From Neoceratodus forsteri (taxonomy: Eukaryota > Chordata > Ceratodontiformes > Ceratodontidae), in the NCBI GenBank assembly GCA_016271365.2, contig CM057450.1, forward strand, positions 1,805,631,967 through 1,805,695,966: a stretch of 64,000 nucleotides of DNA, in the 5' to 3' direction. The notes under the pieces are model-generated. The model worked only from the letters and a program-made list of their open reading frames with translations, was not told the origin of the DNA and ran no database searches. This document shows positions 10,086 through 21,628 of this stretch, in pieces. The position numbers and the translations under genes are program-made. The number at the start of each line of letters is the position of its first letter. Positions within the stretch are counted from its first letter, which is position 1.

Positions 10086-11984
10086 ATACAGTACACATGC
10101 ACTGACAGTTAATGGGCTTTTTGATTCCTGCTCTGTCTCTGTTGTGACAGTGTTTTGTTTTATCTTTTATTTCCAAAGTTTCATCTAAGTCTTTCAGAAA
10201 GTTCTCTCCCATGGACATGCCCATTTTGGTGGGTGAATCTTTCACCTCTAGTTGGTTTAATAAGTGTACTATGTGCAACAAATCAATACCATTGAGAGAT
10301 GACCATAGCTAATGTCTTGAGTGTCTGAGCCCAGACCACATCAGAAATATCCGAACTCCCCCAACTGCTCCATGATGTCCAGGAAGTCAAAGGAGAGTCA
10401 GCTCAAAAAGATTAAAGAACAGGAGTTAAATGGGACAGGAACCCAACCCACAGGAACTAAGTTTCCCCCACCTCTAGCAAAATAGCTTGAGTGATCCTTC
10501 ACCTGTGTCATCTTTCTAAATTGAACAATATAGGAGCATTCTCCCACCTAAACATGACTGTTCCCCACCGCAAATCTACAGTTGAGAGTTTCCACACCAT
10601 AGGATTTCAAATGTAAGCACTGTTGAAGAATCACTTCTGGGTATGCCAACCCTCTTGGTTCTGGTCATGCAACCAGGATAGAGTCTGGTTTAGATCAGTG
10701 GACCTTACATCTGAACCAGTTTTCCAAAGACCAGGTCCCCAAAGATGGATCAGTTGGAAAGCACTGTAACTCCAGTTCTGAGGCGCAGCCCTGGCTGACA
10801 CCTGGACCCACACAGTTCTGAAACTGTGCACCATGCTAGTTCCAGTCCTAGTCTTCACTGGTTACAGATGCCAAATGGTTGTTAGATATGGAGTTCAAGA
10901 TCTGGGTGCCTGGCTCAGCCACCTCTCTCCCAGTCCCCAAGATATGGTTCTGATGACATAGGCCAGTTTCGACCTTTTACTTACCCAGAGGCACTACCGA
11001 AGAAAGGCTGGTTTAGGTCCACACCCTCGGGGCTACCTTTAACCCACCCTGTGCCTACCCCAACAGGGCATTTTTCCTGATTCAGAAAAGGGTGCGCCCA
11101 TGGCTTCCGGTTCCAGTGGAAGTCCTGGTCCCATGCTCGGTTCCATTTTTTCCTAGTTTGTTTCCAGTTTTGAAGGCCTCCAAAGGGTTAGCCAGCCACA
11201 CCCAATTTGGAAGGCCATGTGGGGGCAGCAGAATCCAGCCCTTACTCCAGTCTTTTTCCTCGAGGGGACCCTCTTTACTTGTGTCTCTGGCAGGCCTACC
11301 CCTTTGTCCCTGACATGTTCCCTCCACTTTCGTAAGACCTCCTGGCCAACCTTTTGGGGAACCTGTTCCCAGTTTTCAGGTGGATTTTGTAGGTGGGATC
11401 TCTGTATCTGATTGCAGTTCAGAGGGGGGATTTGGATGCTACCGCTGACATTTCATGGGCAGTTGAGATGGGGTGCACCCAGTGTTTCTCTACCATAGTA
11501 TATTTTATCCTGTCAAGACTTTGCAAGGCATATGGAAAAGAAGGCAAAATAACTCGCTGTGGTAATGTTTCTTCTCAAGGAGCCCTCATAAAGGTTACAC
11601 TCTAAGCATCATATCCTAGGAGACGGATGCCCCAGAGACAGAACCTTGTTCTAATTAGTAGAATTCAGAATACTGGTTCAAAAAACTCTGCAGCTATGCT
11701 CTACTCTGGCAGTTGCCAGATTTGTTTCTATACCCAGATTGCAGCAGTTGCTAGTAAATCTAGCTAAGAGGCTACAAAATATGATCAAATTTCAACATTT
11801 TTGAAAAACAATCAACTTGAAGCAGACATGTAAATGTAAAATGTACATATAAATGTTAAGAACCAAACTTTACAGTTGTAGAGAAACTGCAGTAGTAATG
11901 CTCAAGCAACCTTAATAAAAGGAACTGATTATTGGGAAATGTTATTTTCAGGTTCTGGAAAGGGAGACAGGGTGGGGAGTGTGA
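10086..11984. other. no recognisable feature
   Basis: About 1.9 kb without recognisable domain, inverted or tandem structure. It may include DIRS terminal or untranslated sequence just before 11985, but I cannot show it. Confidence 0.35.
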
Positions 11985-12069
11985 ACATAATGAGGGATCC
12001 CTAAGAAGAAACAACATTACTACAGTGAGTAATTTTTTCTTCTATCCCCAGGAATTCCTCACTTAATGG
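11985..12069. repeat. terminal hairpin of the minus-strand DIRS element
   Basis: An arm near 11985-12010 (ATAATGAGGGATCCCTAAG, then AAGAA) is reverse-complementary, with gaps, to an arm near 12033-12069 (TTCTTCTATCCCCAGG then AATTCCTCACTTAATGG). The loop is about 22 bp. It lies immediately beyond the recombinase C-terminus, where DIRS elements carry inverted and internal complementary repeats. Confidence 0.5.
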
Positions 12070-12149
12070 TTACACTCAACAACAGTATATTTGGAATCTG
12101 GGTCCAGAACCTACTTAGGAAAAAGATTCTGCAAGACAGTAGTTCCAAA

Positions 12150-13191
12150 GCTGGTATCCCTTCTTGTCTGTATGTCCAGACAGTAATCCTTTGTAAAGGT
12201 GTGCACTGTTTTCCAGGTAGCTGCTTTGCAAATGTCTAATAAGGGGATGCCACAGAGGCAGAGGTGCCCATTGTGAAGTGCACCCTTAGGCCTCTGGATG
12301 GCATTTTCCCTGCTTCTTCATAGCAGAACTTAATGCAAGAGACTATCCATTGAGAGATAAACCTCTTAGTTGCAGGTTTACCTTTGCCTGCCTCGCATAG
12401 GTGACAAAAAGCTGAGTGTTTTGGACCTGACCTCGTTTTATCCAGTTCATGTAAATACCCAGAACTGGAGTAACAGTGTTCCGGACAGAGCACTGGAAGT
12501 GTTACTGACTGGTTTTAGGTGGAATTCAGACACACCTTAGGTAAGTATGTCCTGTTGGTTCTAAGGACTACCTTATCCCTGTGGATGATTACATAATTTG
12601 GCTGTGTGCAGAGGGCTTGCAGTTCACTCACCCTCCTAGCGGAGGTCATGGCAACCAGCAGTGTGGTTTTCCTTATGGCATGCTTCAGGCCAGCATTGTC
12701 CATAGGCTTGAATAAGCTGGACAAGACAGACACTGAGATCCCATGGCAGGACTGTATTCCTTACCAGTGGATACAAGTGGCTGAGGGTGAGGCCTTTAAA
12801 AAAAAAAAACTTTTTAAATGTGTTGTGAGGCTAGTGACTTTCCCTTGCCTGCTGATATGTGGGCTGATATATGGGCTGACATTGCTGCAAAGTGCACCTT
12901 CAGTGTTGAAGGCATTAGGCCTAGAGACTGCAGGTGTACCAGGTATTCCAGAACTGTAGGCAACCCTGCCTCTATTGGTATTATTATTCTGGGGGTGCAC
13001 CAGAAAGAAAATGTCTGCCATTTTGAGGAATATGTTTTCCTGGTTGCTGGTTTCCATGAAACTCTAAGCACCTTTAAGACTTCCTCTGAGAGAGTCAAAT
13101 ATTCTATCTCTTTAAGAATCATACCGTCAGGCGTAGCCTCTTGGGGTTTAGGAATGCTATCCTGCCCTGGGATAAGGTCAGCAGATTGCAA
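12150..13191 (-). pseudogene. DIRS tyrosine recombinase (broken)
   Basis: Role in the family: strand exchange to integrate circular cDNA. The core-binding domain reads KPATRKTYSSKWQTF and STLKVHFAAMSAHIS (13191 to 12814). The catalytic-domain start is very clear at 12733-12515: TLLVAMTSARRVSELQALC contains the conserved ARRVSEL with the first catalytic arginine. Downstream RGLRVHFTMGTSAS occupies the usual HxxR block (normally AHSTR), so the histidine-arginine pair is altered. TFAKQLPGKQCTP continues in a shifted frame. A poly-A run near 12800 caused a frameshift. One tRNA-sized frame on the other strand is a shadow. Confidence 0.75.
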
Positions 13192-13305
13192 CTCAGTGGG
13201 AGGCTGATTGGAGACTTGCTGGGTAGGGCCAGGAGAAAGGAATACCAGGTCTGTCTGGCCTAGTCATGAGCTATTAGGATAATTGTTGCAGTTCCCTCCT
13301 GAGTG

Positions 13306-14923
13306 TCAGGACTTTCTGGATGAGTGGAAATGGTGGGAAGGCATACAGGAATCTCCCTGTACGGTCCAAGACCAGGGACTGACCCTCTGGCTGGTGGTCT
13401 GCAACAAAACTGTTGGAGCTGATTGTTTTCCCATGAAGTGAACAGGTCTGTTTTGGGAGTGCCTGCTGAACACTGTGGCCAGAACTTGTCTATTCAAGGC
13501 CCATTCATGATTTCCCTGACTGATCCTGCTTAAGGAGTATGCCAGGGTATTGTCTTTGCCTGGCAAGTGCACTGCATAAATGTATGCTTCAAAGGTGTAT
13601 GCCAGGTCCTGGATCCTCATTGCTTCTGTACACAGTTTTCAGGATCTTGCCCCTCCCGTCTTGTTTATGTAGTACACCGTTGTGGTGTTGTCTGTTCTGA
13701 TTTGGACAGACTGACACTATAGTCGGGAGGAGAAAGACTGCATTGCTAACAGCACTGCCCTGAGTTCCAGGAGGCTGATGTGTTCCACTGACTCTTGTGG
13801 GCTTCATGTGCCACTCACTGTGAGGTCCTGTGGGTGGGCGCCCTACCCCAGGAGTGAGGTGTCTGTAATAAGAACACTGGTTAGTGACTGCTGAAGGAAG
13901 GGAATGTTCTGTCTGAGGCTGCTTTCTTCCTTCCACCATTCCAGTAACTTTATCAGTGCATTTATCACTGGCACTAGCTTTAAGAGTGGATCCCATCTTT
14001 GAGACCAGTTGTTTCTTAAGTGGTACTGGATATCTCTCATTTTGAACTTGGCCCATGGAACCACAGCTGTGGATAATCGGATATGGCTATGTGGCCCAGT
14101 AATTGTAGGAAATCCCTTGCAAGTCTTGGGTGACCTGCTGTAAAGGACTCTGCTGTTGCTATCAAAGCGGCAGCTGTGGCCCACAGTAGAAAGGCATTTT
14201 CCTGCAGAGTGTTTAGGTCTGTTGCTATAAAGTCCAGTACCTGAAGGGGTTCTAGTTGGGACTTCTGGAGGTAGAGTAAGAATCTCAGATACTCCAAGGT
14301 ACATTTTACAGTCTGAAGTGAGTATCATGTATTTTGTTCCGTTTTTCCTGAGACTAGCCAGTTGTCTAAACGGCAAAACCACCGCACTTTGCCTTCTCTA
14401 GTGTGCTGCTACCACAGTCAAGCACTTCGTGAAAACCTTTGGTGCTGATGTGAGGCAGAAGGGGAGAGCTGTGAACTGGTATTGGCAGTTTCCTAGCTTG
14501 AACGTGAGATAGTTTCTGTGTGATGACCTGACTGGGATATGAAAATAGGCATATTTCAGATCCGGTGATCGCGTCCTGACTGCAGTGATGGTATCACTGT
14601 CTCAGTGTGACCATCTTGAATTTCTCTTTCTTTATATGCTTGTTTAGATATATGAGATCTAAAATGGGTTGCCACTTCCTATTTTACTTGTGGGTCAGGA
14701 AAATCTTCAGAATAGGCCCCTGCCCCCATTGAGAGGCAGGGACCTTTTCTACAGCTTTTGCTGTCAGCAGTTTCTTTACTTCTAATTTCAGCAGAATTCT
14801 TTCTGTGGAAGGAAGTGCTGGAAAATCCCTGTGTTTCTGCTGCCTTGTGCATTTTTTGAACTGCAGAATCAGTCCCTGGCCCACTACGTCCAGAACCACT
14901 TGCCTAAGGTAATGCTTACCCAT
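13306..14923 (-). pseudogene. DIRS reverse transcriptase and RNase H (broken)
   Basis: The RT N-terminus is at 14923-14684 (ERILLKLEVKKLLTAKAVEKVP then GPILKIFL, the family pattern before the palm). The following palm region (about 14400-13850) is heavily shifted across three frames and I could not locate an intact catalytic YxDD-type motif. RNase H C-terminus is clear at 13620-13306: IYAVHLPGKDNTLAYSLSR corresponds to the usual HxPGxxNxxADxLSR, with the catalytic aspartate apparently changed to tyrosine (ADxLSR reads AYSLSR). The domain is therefore inactive. Confidence 0.7.
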
Positions 14924-14967
14924 TCCTGAAGGTATTGAACAATCCCCCCCACCGCCCGCACCGGCAG

Positions 14968-15347
14968 TGGCTGGACGACCTGGATGGTATTGTCATGGGT
15001 TTGCTTTGGCTGGGACTTGGGTATTGATGCTGCAGCAGCAGTACACTTTGCGCCCCTTCTTCCTCTGCCCCTGTAGTAGCCTCTCAGTGGCTGATACTTA
15101 TAAGTGGCATATGGGGTATATGAGGCATATAGGTACTCTTGGGAAGTACCCCCTTTGCCTCTCCTTCCATGGGGCCCAGAGGCAGTAGATGCCTTTTCCT
15201 TCGCATTGTTACTCTTGTAAGTGGTTTCTCATTCATTCACTTTTTTCACGTTTGCCTCTGTTTTGTCAACAAAAAGTTAATTTCCCTCAAAGGAGAAATT
15301 CGTAACTTTAGTTTGGGTAGCCTAGGAAAGGATGATAGTTCTTAACC
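14968..15347 (-). pseudogene. DIRS gag, C-terminal half (broken)
   Basis: Reading the minus strand from the L1 target duplication, the sequence continues the gag frame through a TKVTNFSFEGN-like block and an LFVDKTEANVKKVNE block. A tyrosine- and glycine-rich tail follows (YLYASYTPYATYKYQPLRG then YYRGRGRRG). Such a basic, aromatic and glycine-rich tail is usual at the DIRS gag end. Its N-terminal part lies on the other side of the L1 insert. One or more stops are present. Confidence 0.6.
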
Positions 15348-15359
15348 AGGAAAATCATC

Positions 15360-16409
15360 GTCTTTTTTTTTTTTTTGTTTAATTTATGTTTAATGAATTT
15401 CGGGCATAAATATCATCTTAACATTCTGTCATGCAGTTGTTCAGGTTATATTTAGGTTACACCCCATTCTTTACAATACAATAAACAGTAGGTGATCCAT
15501 TCCATTTACAAGTGCTTCCCACCCCCATGCCTCAAGCATCCAACTGTTTAAGAAATGGATATATAAGTTAGTTTCCTTTTTTCATTCATTACTAGGAACA
15601 ATACTCTGATCCTCTCTTTCTCTGTTTTCTTCTTCTCCCCCCTGCTTACTCTCTTCTCTACCTTCTCCCCACAGCACCCATCTTGTCCACCTATTCACAA
15701 ACAGGGGGGGTTCTAGTGTTAATCTTGTATGTCAACTCTTCCATGTCTTGTATCTCTTTGACTACCTCGCACCGTTGTTTGACTGTAGGAGGATCTGGTG
15801 ACAGCCACCTCCTTGTAACAGCTTTGTGTGCAGCTGCCACCAGAATGTTCCAGAGGTAGGTCTGATCTCTGCCTTTCAGTCCTCTAGGGACTAGACCCAA
15901 AACCAGGTGTCTTAAATCCAGAGTCTCTGTGGGAGAGAAGATTTATTCTAAGGCCTTTCTACCCCCCCCCCCAAGAATTCTGACAATTTTGGGCATTGTT
16001 TTAGAATTTGTAGGTGTCCTGCCCTCTCCTCCCCACAAGCTCTCCAGCAGTGTGGTCTGTGATCCTTTTCCCATTTATTCTTCACCACCGGGGTAATGAA
16101 GAACCGCATTCTTATTTTCCACTCAAACTCTTTCCATCTCTGTGAGTAAGTGGGCTTGTGCAAAGATTGTTTCCCAGTCCTTATCTGTGAGCTGCTCTCC
16201 TAACTCCTCCTCCCACCCGCTCTTTAGGGGAACCAAACTCTCTTTCCCCCTATCCCTAAGGGCCCAGTATAATGTAGAGATGTGTCCCCTACTTCTTTGA
16301 TTACTTAAAATCTCCCCTATGGTGGTCCAGAGTCCTGACTGTTCTACTAGTTGACCGTATTGCTTCTGTAATTTTTGTATATGTGTTCTAAGATGGCGGT
16401 ACCTGAAAT
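15360..16409 (-). mobile_element. L1/Tx1-type LINE 3' fragment inserted in the DIRS gag
   Basis: Flanked by AGGAAAATCATC (15348-15359) and AGGAAAATCTTC (16410-16421), a 12-bp target duplication with one mismatch. The poly(T) run at about 15362-15376 is the poly(A) tail on the minus strand. The coding part on the minus strand is an L1-type ORF2 C-terminus: FRYRHLRTHIQKLQKQYG near 16385, WEEELGEQLTDKDWETIF near 16190, and HCWRACGEERAGHLQ near 16040, the conserved CCHC-like C-terminal motif. Frames are interrupted. 5' truncation to about 1 kb is typical of L1 insertion. Confidence 0.85.
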
Positions 16410-16421
16410 AGGAAAATCTTC

Positions 16422-16566
16422 TTAAGGACACTGCAGGAGCTAAAACTCTAGCTGCAGTGTCATTCGTGTCCACAGCAGTGTAGAAATGGTACTTACTGGA
16501 GTCCAGGGCTGTTCTTGCCTGTGCTACCCTCCCCGAGTTGTCAGGCATCATGAAATGCAGAAACAT
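16422..16566 (-). pseudogene. DIRS gag, middle part
   Basis: Minus-strand frame with DNSGRVAQARTALDSSKYHF then DTNDTAARVLAPAVSLRRF. The D-TAAR...RR pattern matches the conserved region of vertebrate DIRS gag before the RRLAWLR-like motif. The frame runs into the L1 target duplication and resumes beyond the L1 at 15347. Upstream gag is missing because CR1 sequence begins at 16567. Confidence 0.65.
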
Positions 16567-16648
16567 TGAATTTGACGGCAAATAAAGACCGACAGGCCCA
16601 TCCAGTCTGCCCTTTTTTTCCCCTACCTACCAACTAACAAAAGCTGCA
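16567..16648 (-). mobile_element. CR1 3' stub (~80 bp)
   Basis: A very short CR1 3' end on the minus strand: the GGACAGACTGGATGGGCC-type block and TCTTTATTTGCCGTCAAATTC followed by a degraded TGTTTC tail. It abuts the 3' end of the next CR1 at 16649, so two CR1 tails lie head to tail. It is probably a separate, extremely truncated insertion. Confidence 0.7.
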
Positions 16649-18738
16649 GATAGAAACATAGACTTTGATGGCAGATAAGGACCGCTTGGCCCAATCAGTC
16701 TGCCCATTTCCTTAACTTTCAGATAAACTGCAGATCCTAGTTTACCAACAGCCTACTTCCTCCTACCCCCCACTAGACTTGCCTTATGTCTGCCCCCATG
16801 CATTCTTGAATTCCCCACTGTTTTTGACCCCACTACCTACTTTGAAGAGGCTGGAGATAAAGATCCAACTTTATCTCCAGATTTACCTCCTCTTTTGTAT
16901 CGATAGGGTTCCCCTATAACTATCCCATGTAGTTTTGAACTCCCCAACCACCTTTGCCCCACCACCTCTGCTGGGGAGCTGTTCCATGCCTCCACCACAC
17001 TTTCTGTGAAGAAGTACTTTCTCACATTGCTCCTTAGTCTATCCCCTTCCAATCGCATGTCATACCCTCTTATCCTAGAGTAACTCCTATAAAAGATGCT
17101 ACCCTCCTGTACCATGTTTATTTCCTTTAGGTATTTGAATATCTCTATCATGTCTCCCCTCTCCCCTCTCTCTCTCTCTGCTCTTCCAGGGTATGCATAT
17201 TGAGTGCCTCCAGTGTCTCCTCATATGACATTTGGTGAAGTCCCTACACTATATTTGTTGCCCTTCTTTGAACTGCCTCTACCCTCTCTATGTCGTTTTG
17301 GAGATGTGGTCTCCAGAACTGGACACAGTACTCTAAATGAGGTTGCACCAGTGACAGTACAGTGGCATCACCACCTCATTCTTTCTGCTAGTGATACCTC
17401 TCCCTATGCACCTCAGCATCCCACTGGCTTTCCCCACAGCCTTGGGACATTGTTAGGCCACCTTTAGGTTGTCAGATATGATCACCCCCAGATCTCTTTC
17501 CTGTTTGTGGCCAATAACTCCCCACCCAATATGTAATCCTCCTCTTGGTTCCTGCACCCCAAGTGCATGATTTTGCACTTCTTCGCATCGAATCTTAGCT
17601 GCCACACTTTGGACCATTGCTCCAGTTTTGCTAGGTCTTTTCTCATTTTTTCCATCCCCTCTGGAATATCCGCGCTGTTGCAGATCTTAGTGTCATCCGT
17701 GAAGAGGCATACCTTCACCTCCAGCTCCTCTGCAATGTTATTAATGAAGATATTAAACAGGACTGGCCAAAGAACTGATCCCTGTGGCACCCCACTGGTC
17801 ACCCTCCCCTCCTTGGATCTAGCACCATTTACCACCACCCTCTGTGTTATATCCTTCAACCAATTTCCAATCCAATTCACCACCTTGTGTCCTAATCCTA
17901 AGCTACCCAGCTTGTTCACAAGCCTCCTATGTGTTGAACGCCTTGCTTAAGTTCAAGTAGGCCACATCCACTGCTCCCTCCGATCCACTTCCCTGTTCAC
18001 CCAGTCAAAGAAATCTATCGGATTCATTTGACATGACCTTCCTATGTGAATCCGTGCTGCCTCAGATCTCGTGCTCTGCTGGATTCCAGGTGCTCCGCTA
18101 TCCTTTCTTTTAGTAGCAATTCCATAATTTTCCCACCACCAAAGTCCGTCTGACAGGTCTATAGTTTCCAGCCTCTTCCCTGCTCCCACTTTTGTGGAGA
18201 GGGACTACATCTGCCCTTTTCCAGTCCTCTGGAACTACTTCCGTATCCAGTGACTTGTTGAACAGGGATGCCAGTGGTGCTGCCAGCACCTCCTTTAACT
18301 TCTTTAATATTCTAGGGTGTATCCCGTCTGGTCCCATTGCTTTGTCAACCTTCAGTTTTGTGAGTTCCTTTAGGACTCTTTCCTCTGTAAATGGACTTGT
18401 GTCCACCACCCTATCAATCCTGTTTCTTAGCTGTGATCCCTCCCCCTCCCCTTCAGCTGTAAAAACTGAACAGAAGTAACTGTTCAGAAATTATGCTTTT
18501 TTCTGGTCTCCTTCAACTCCGACACCTTCCTCTCCCTTTAGCCGTATAATCCCCCCACCGTCTTTCTTCTCTCACTGATGTACCAATAGAAAGTCTTGTC
18601 CCCTCTTTTCACCTCTTTTACTATTTTTTCCTCTAGCTACACCTTTGTGCACCTGACTGATTTTCCTGCCTCCCTCTGCTTCTCTAGATGCACTGCCCTG
18701 TCTTCCTCCCTCTTTGTATCCTTGGTCCTCTCACCTGG
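16649..18738 (-). mobile_element. CR1 LINE, 5'-truncated (~2.1 kb)
   Basis: Minus strand. From 5' to 3': KTFYWYISERKK near 18570; VDKAMGPDGIHPRIL near 18340; VPEDWKRADVVPLHKSGS near 18230; DFFDWVNREVD near 17990; VTSGVPQGSVLWPVLFNI near 17790; RT motif FTDDTKIC near 17700, with the conserved alanine replaced by threonine but both aspartates kept; KYFFTESVVEAWNSSPAEVV near 17000; then the 3' UTR and TCTATGTTTC tail at 16649. Multiple frameshifts. The 145-residue open stretch 17919-17482 is the longest intact piece. Confidence 0.88.
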
Positions 18739-18739
18739 C

Positions 18740-18955
18740 CTCAGTATGGGAGGATGGCTGGTTCCCTATACTGATTCACTGTCCAGTCTGACAGGTACAG
18801 TTCAGGCCCTGCCTCCATTTCTTCCCGAGTCCAGCTCCTCCTATCCGACTTCCTCTTCCGAAGATGAGGACTTCTCCCTTCACCTATCTTTGAAGGCTGA
18901 GTACTCTGTGTACCAGTGGTTCCTCACAGAGATGCTGAGTAAGCTGAACATATTT
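18740..18955 (+). pseudogene. DIRS gag N-terminal piece (second element, plus strand)
   Basis: Plus-strand frame with a serine-rich acidic segment (SSSSYPTSSSEDEDFSL) followed by VYQWFLTEMLSKLNI, matching the acidic linker and the following helix of DIRS gag. It ends at an older interspersed repeat. The gag pattern appears to resume at about 25880, after that repeat and the Tx1 element inside it. This call rests on pattern only. Confidence 0.45.
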
Positions 18956-19132
18956 ATTTATTTCATTTTTGTTGACCGTGAAGGAGGACTAGACAATTTT
19001 TTGCCTAATTTCAGCCTCGTCCCCCCGGGGCGGGGGGGATACAGATGGATGCCAACTGAAATTGAACCAGTTTTTAAGCTGTTGGTAGTATTTTTTTTAG
19101 TGAATGGGGGAAATTTGGCCAGGAAACTGGGG
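18956..19132 (+). repeat. older interspersed repeat, left part
   Basis: Begins TTTATTTATTTCATTTTTGT then a GACCGTGAAGGAGGACTAGAC block, and contains GAAATTTGGCCAGG just before the Tx1 target duplication. A related uninterrupted copy lies at 61606-62005, and a related head at 43343. The right part of this copy is at 25741-25870. Confidence 0.75.
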
Positions 19133-19378
19133 AAATTCCCCTACTCTTCCTGCGGGGGGCCTTGCTACCTGTGAGCAAGAGGGGGGACCCCTTTGTCTGC
19201 GGGACCAAGATGAAGGACGGAGTGTTGGAGAATGTGGAGGAGATGGACATGCTGGGAGAAAATAACAAAGCTGCAAGAGGAGATATTGTGGCAAGCACTG
19301 GAATGGATCTTGGTAGATCTTGAGAGGGGGAAGAGGATGGTCAAGCTTCAGGAGTTCTGATAGATCCTTTAGAGCTGA

Positions 19379-21574
19379 ATGCAGAGGACTTTCATGGAGT
19401 TCCGGAACAGATGCATGACATTGTTATGGATAATCCCGCAGAACCTTCAGTTTCATCTGATGAGGTACTTTTTATGGAAGATGGCAAGGAAAGACTGCAG
19501 TTGGAGATGGAAAATAAAAAACAACAGCTTTTGGCACGAATTTCAGCAGCTGAACAGGAATTTGTAAATAGTAGATCTAAACTGGAAGAGGAAAAAAAGA
19601 AAAGAAAACGATCAGGAGTAAGTCCTTTGCAAGGGGGACCTTTTGCTGTAGAGAGTCGTCAGTCTATGGCTGGACTTGGAGATGAGTGGATGGAGGAGTT
19701 GACTGTGCAGCATTCTGTTGGTATGGATCACTCAGATGTGGGACCCTCTGTGGTGGCAGCTGGGAGGCACCCATTGGGTGGCCAGCATATCGGCTGAGAC
19801 GGCGGTCCCTTTCTGGTTTCGGAGGACATGCTCAGTTTGCAAGAAAAAAAACTCTGCTTAGAAGCGGAACTGGATAAAATCAGTACCTTGCTCTCCTCGG
19901 AGGAGTCTGTACAGGAGGATGAAAGAAAACGGAAATGCTTGTTGTCATCTCCTGTCAATAACGGATTTTCTGGTCCCGCCAAACTTTTGGCAGCAGAGGA
20001 TAGGCCTACTACACCTTTGGCAATTCCTTCTAGTTCTTCCCAGTAGCCGTGGAGTGAGCAGGTTGATGACTCCTGGTCACCAGAAATGGCCCTGAGTACA
20101 GCGGGCTGGATTCAGAGTCCAAACGGAGAGTGGCGACCAGACCTGGCGATCCCTTTGCCTGGAAGTCCCCCTGTTGTCCCGTCTCAGGGAGTTACAGCGG
20201 CGTTGCATAAGGATGGATCCTAGGAGGGCCTGGTTGGCCTGACAGGCAATGGGTCCCCTCCTGGGGAACCGGTCATTTCTGTTGTATTTACTGATGAGAA
20301 CGTTGTTTCTGATGTTCAGGGGCTTCTACTGGCAGGAAGTCCAGATCTCCCCACAGATCAGACTGGCCCAGATAAACCCACTTATGCGAGTCATTTTCGC
20401 AAGCCTGTGGAATTGGCCAAGCGTTGTAATGCCATTCGGCAATGATATGTAGGCCCTCGAGACACTCTCCCCGATCGGTTTTTCGTGGGTAAAATCCTCT
20501 TGAAACAACCTCTGGATTTTTTCCCCTGCAGAGGTTTATGCACTTATTCATGCTCAAGGTGAGACTACCTATGATATTAGTTTTCGAATGCCTGCTTTAC
20601 TGAAATGTTTCTGGTGCAGGTATGCTAATCTTAAGACTAACCCCTTATGGGTGGACTTCATGGTTATTCCCTTAACTAAACAACATTCCGTTTTATTACG
20701 ATTCTTTTTCGTAATGAAGGTGTTAATGTAGTAGACATTGTGTATTGGCTCAAAAAGAGATGTTCGATTCAAGGAAACCAGCTCCAATCCTTGATGAGGA
20801 GGATTTTTGGAATGGGGTTGGAAACTAAAAATTATATTACAACAGACTGAGACGGACATTATTCACCTCCCCAACTGTTTTTATTCTACCCGGGACAGCC
20901 CAGGATTTGTTTCAAATGTGGCTCCACCAAACATATTAGCACTCATTGTGAGGTTCTGAAATGCACGCATTGTGGGGATATGGGCCATCCCAGCGCCCAC
21001 TGTTTCCAGGACCCCAAATGTAACCTTTGTGATGATTTAGGTCATGTTTTCACGGAGTGCCCTTGGGTGGCTAAAAATATGGAAGACTCTGATTTTGGGG
21101 TCCAAGGCTATTATTTGAAATTGGCCACTCTGCAGTCCTTTCCTCCTGATCCTAGGAGGATGTGTGATAGTCCTGGGCTGCTCCCTATCACAGTCCCTCC
21201 TGTCTCTGAGACCCCCGGAGCAATCTTCCCCCAGCCCCTGCACTACCCGCACAAGTGATAGAGCTGCAGACCATGGATTTAGGACCCCCCCGATGATGGT
21301 GCCTCATGAACCAGAGTTTACAATGGTGAAGCCTAAACATAGGAAGAGTATCAAATGTAGACCGATGAAATCCCCACTGACTGTGCCTTTAGAAGACATG
21401 AATTTATATACTGTTTTGCAAGATGTTCCTTGCGAGAATGATGAGGTATCTGAGGTTCTCTCGACTCAGTCCTCCCAGATGGACCTTCAGCCAAACTCTG
21501 AACTGATTGATGACCTTAGACCGGTTGCTTTAAAAGTTGGCCGGGTGACTAGAGCTTCTAGTAAAGTGAAATAA
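19379..21574 (+). pseudogene. Tx1/L1 ORF1 protein (broken)
   Basis: An RNA-binding nucleocapsid-like protein in this family. Residues translated from 19411-19600 form a charged coiled coil (ERLQLEMENKKQQLLARI, then SKLEEEKKKRKRS); a second helix is at 19850-19930. Between about 20900 and 21063 there are three CX2CX4HX4C knuckles: CFKCGSTKHISTHC, CTHCGDMGHPSAHC and CNLCDDLGHVFTEC, all with cysteines and histidines intact. The C-terminal tail (21164-21574) is basic then acidic and ends at a stop at 21574. Stops near 19798, 20046, 20220 and 20730 and several frameshifts split the frame. Confidence 0.8.
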
Positions 21575-21628
21575 CATCTTTTGACTTTTTTTTCCCTGAA
21601 TGTCTGGTTTGCTTTATAGTTTTCGTAA

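Larger units (their letters stand above)
11985..16566 (-). mobile_element. DIRS-type retrotransposon, nearly complete coding set, split by L1
   Basis: Minus-strand order is gag (16566 down to about 14970), reverse transcriptase/RNase H (14923 to 13306), tyrosine recombinase (13191 to about 12150), then a terminal hairpin. This is the canonical DIRS arrangement. The gag is interrupted by a truncated L1-type LINE (15360-16409), and the 5' part is cut off at 16567 by CR1 3' ends. Stops and frameshifts occur throughout, so the copy is dead. Confidence 0.75.

Noticed and set aside
12150..13191. Tyrosine recombinase as evidence of a phage or bacterial integron
   Set aside because: Its neighbours are a DIRS-type RT/RNase H and gag, and all surrounding repeats are of vertebrate type.
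12606..13207. Plus-strand open frames of 117 and 129 codons
   Set aside because: They are shadows of the recombinase on the minus strand and carry no motif.
20900..21063. Three CCHC knuckles as a cellular zinc-finger gene
   Set aside because: They lie in ORF1 of a LINE bounded by a 16-bp target duplication.
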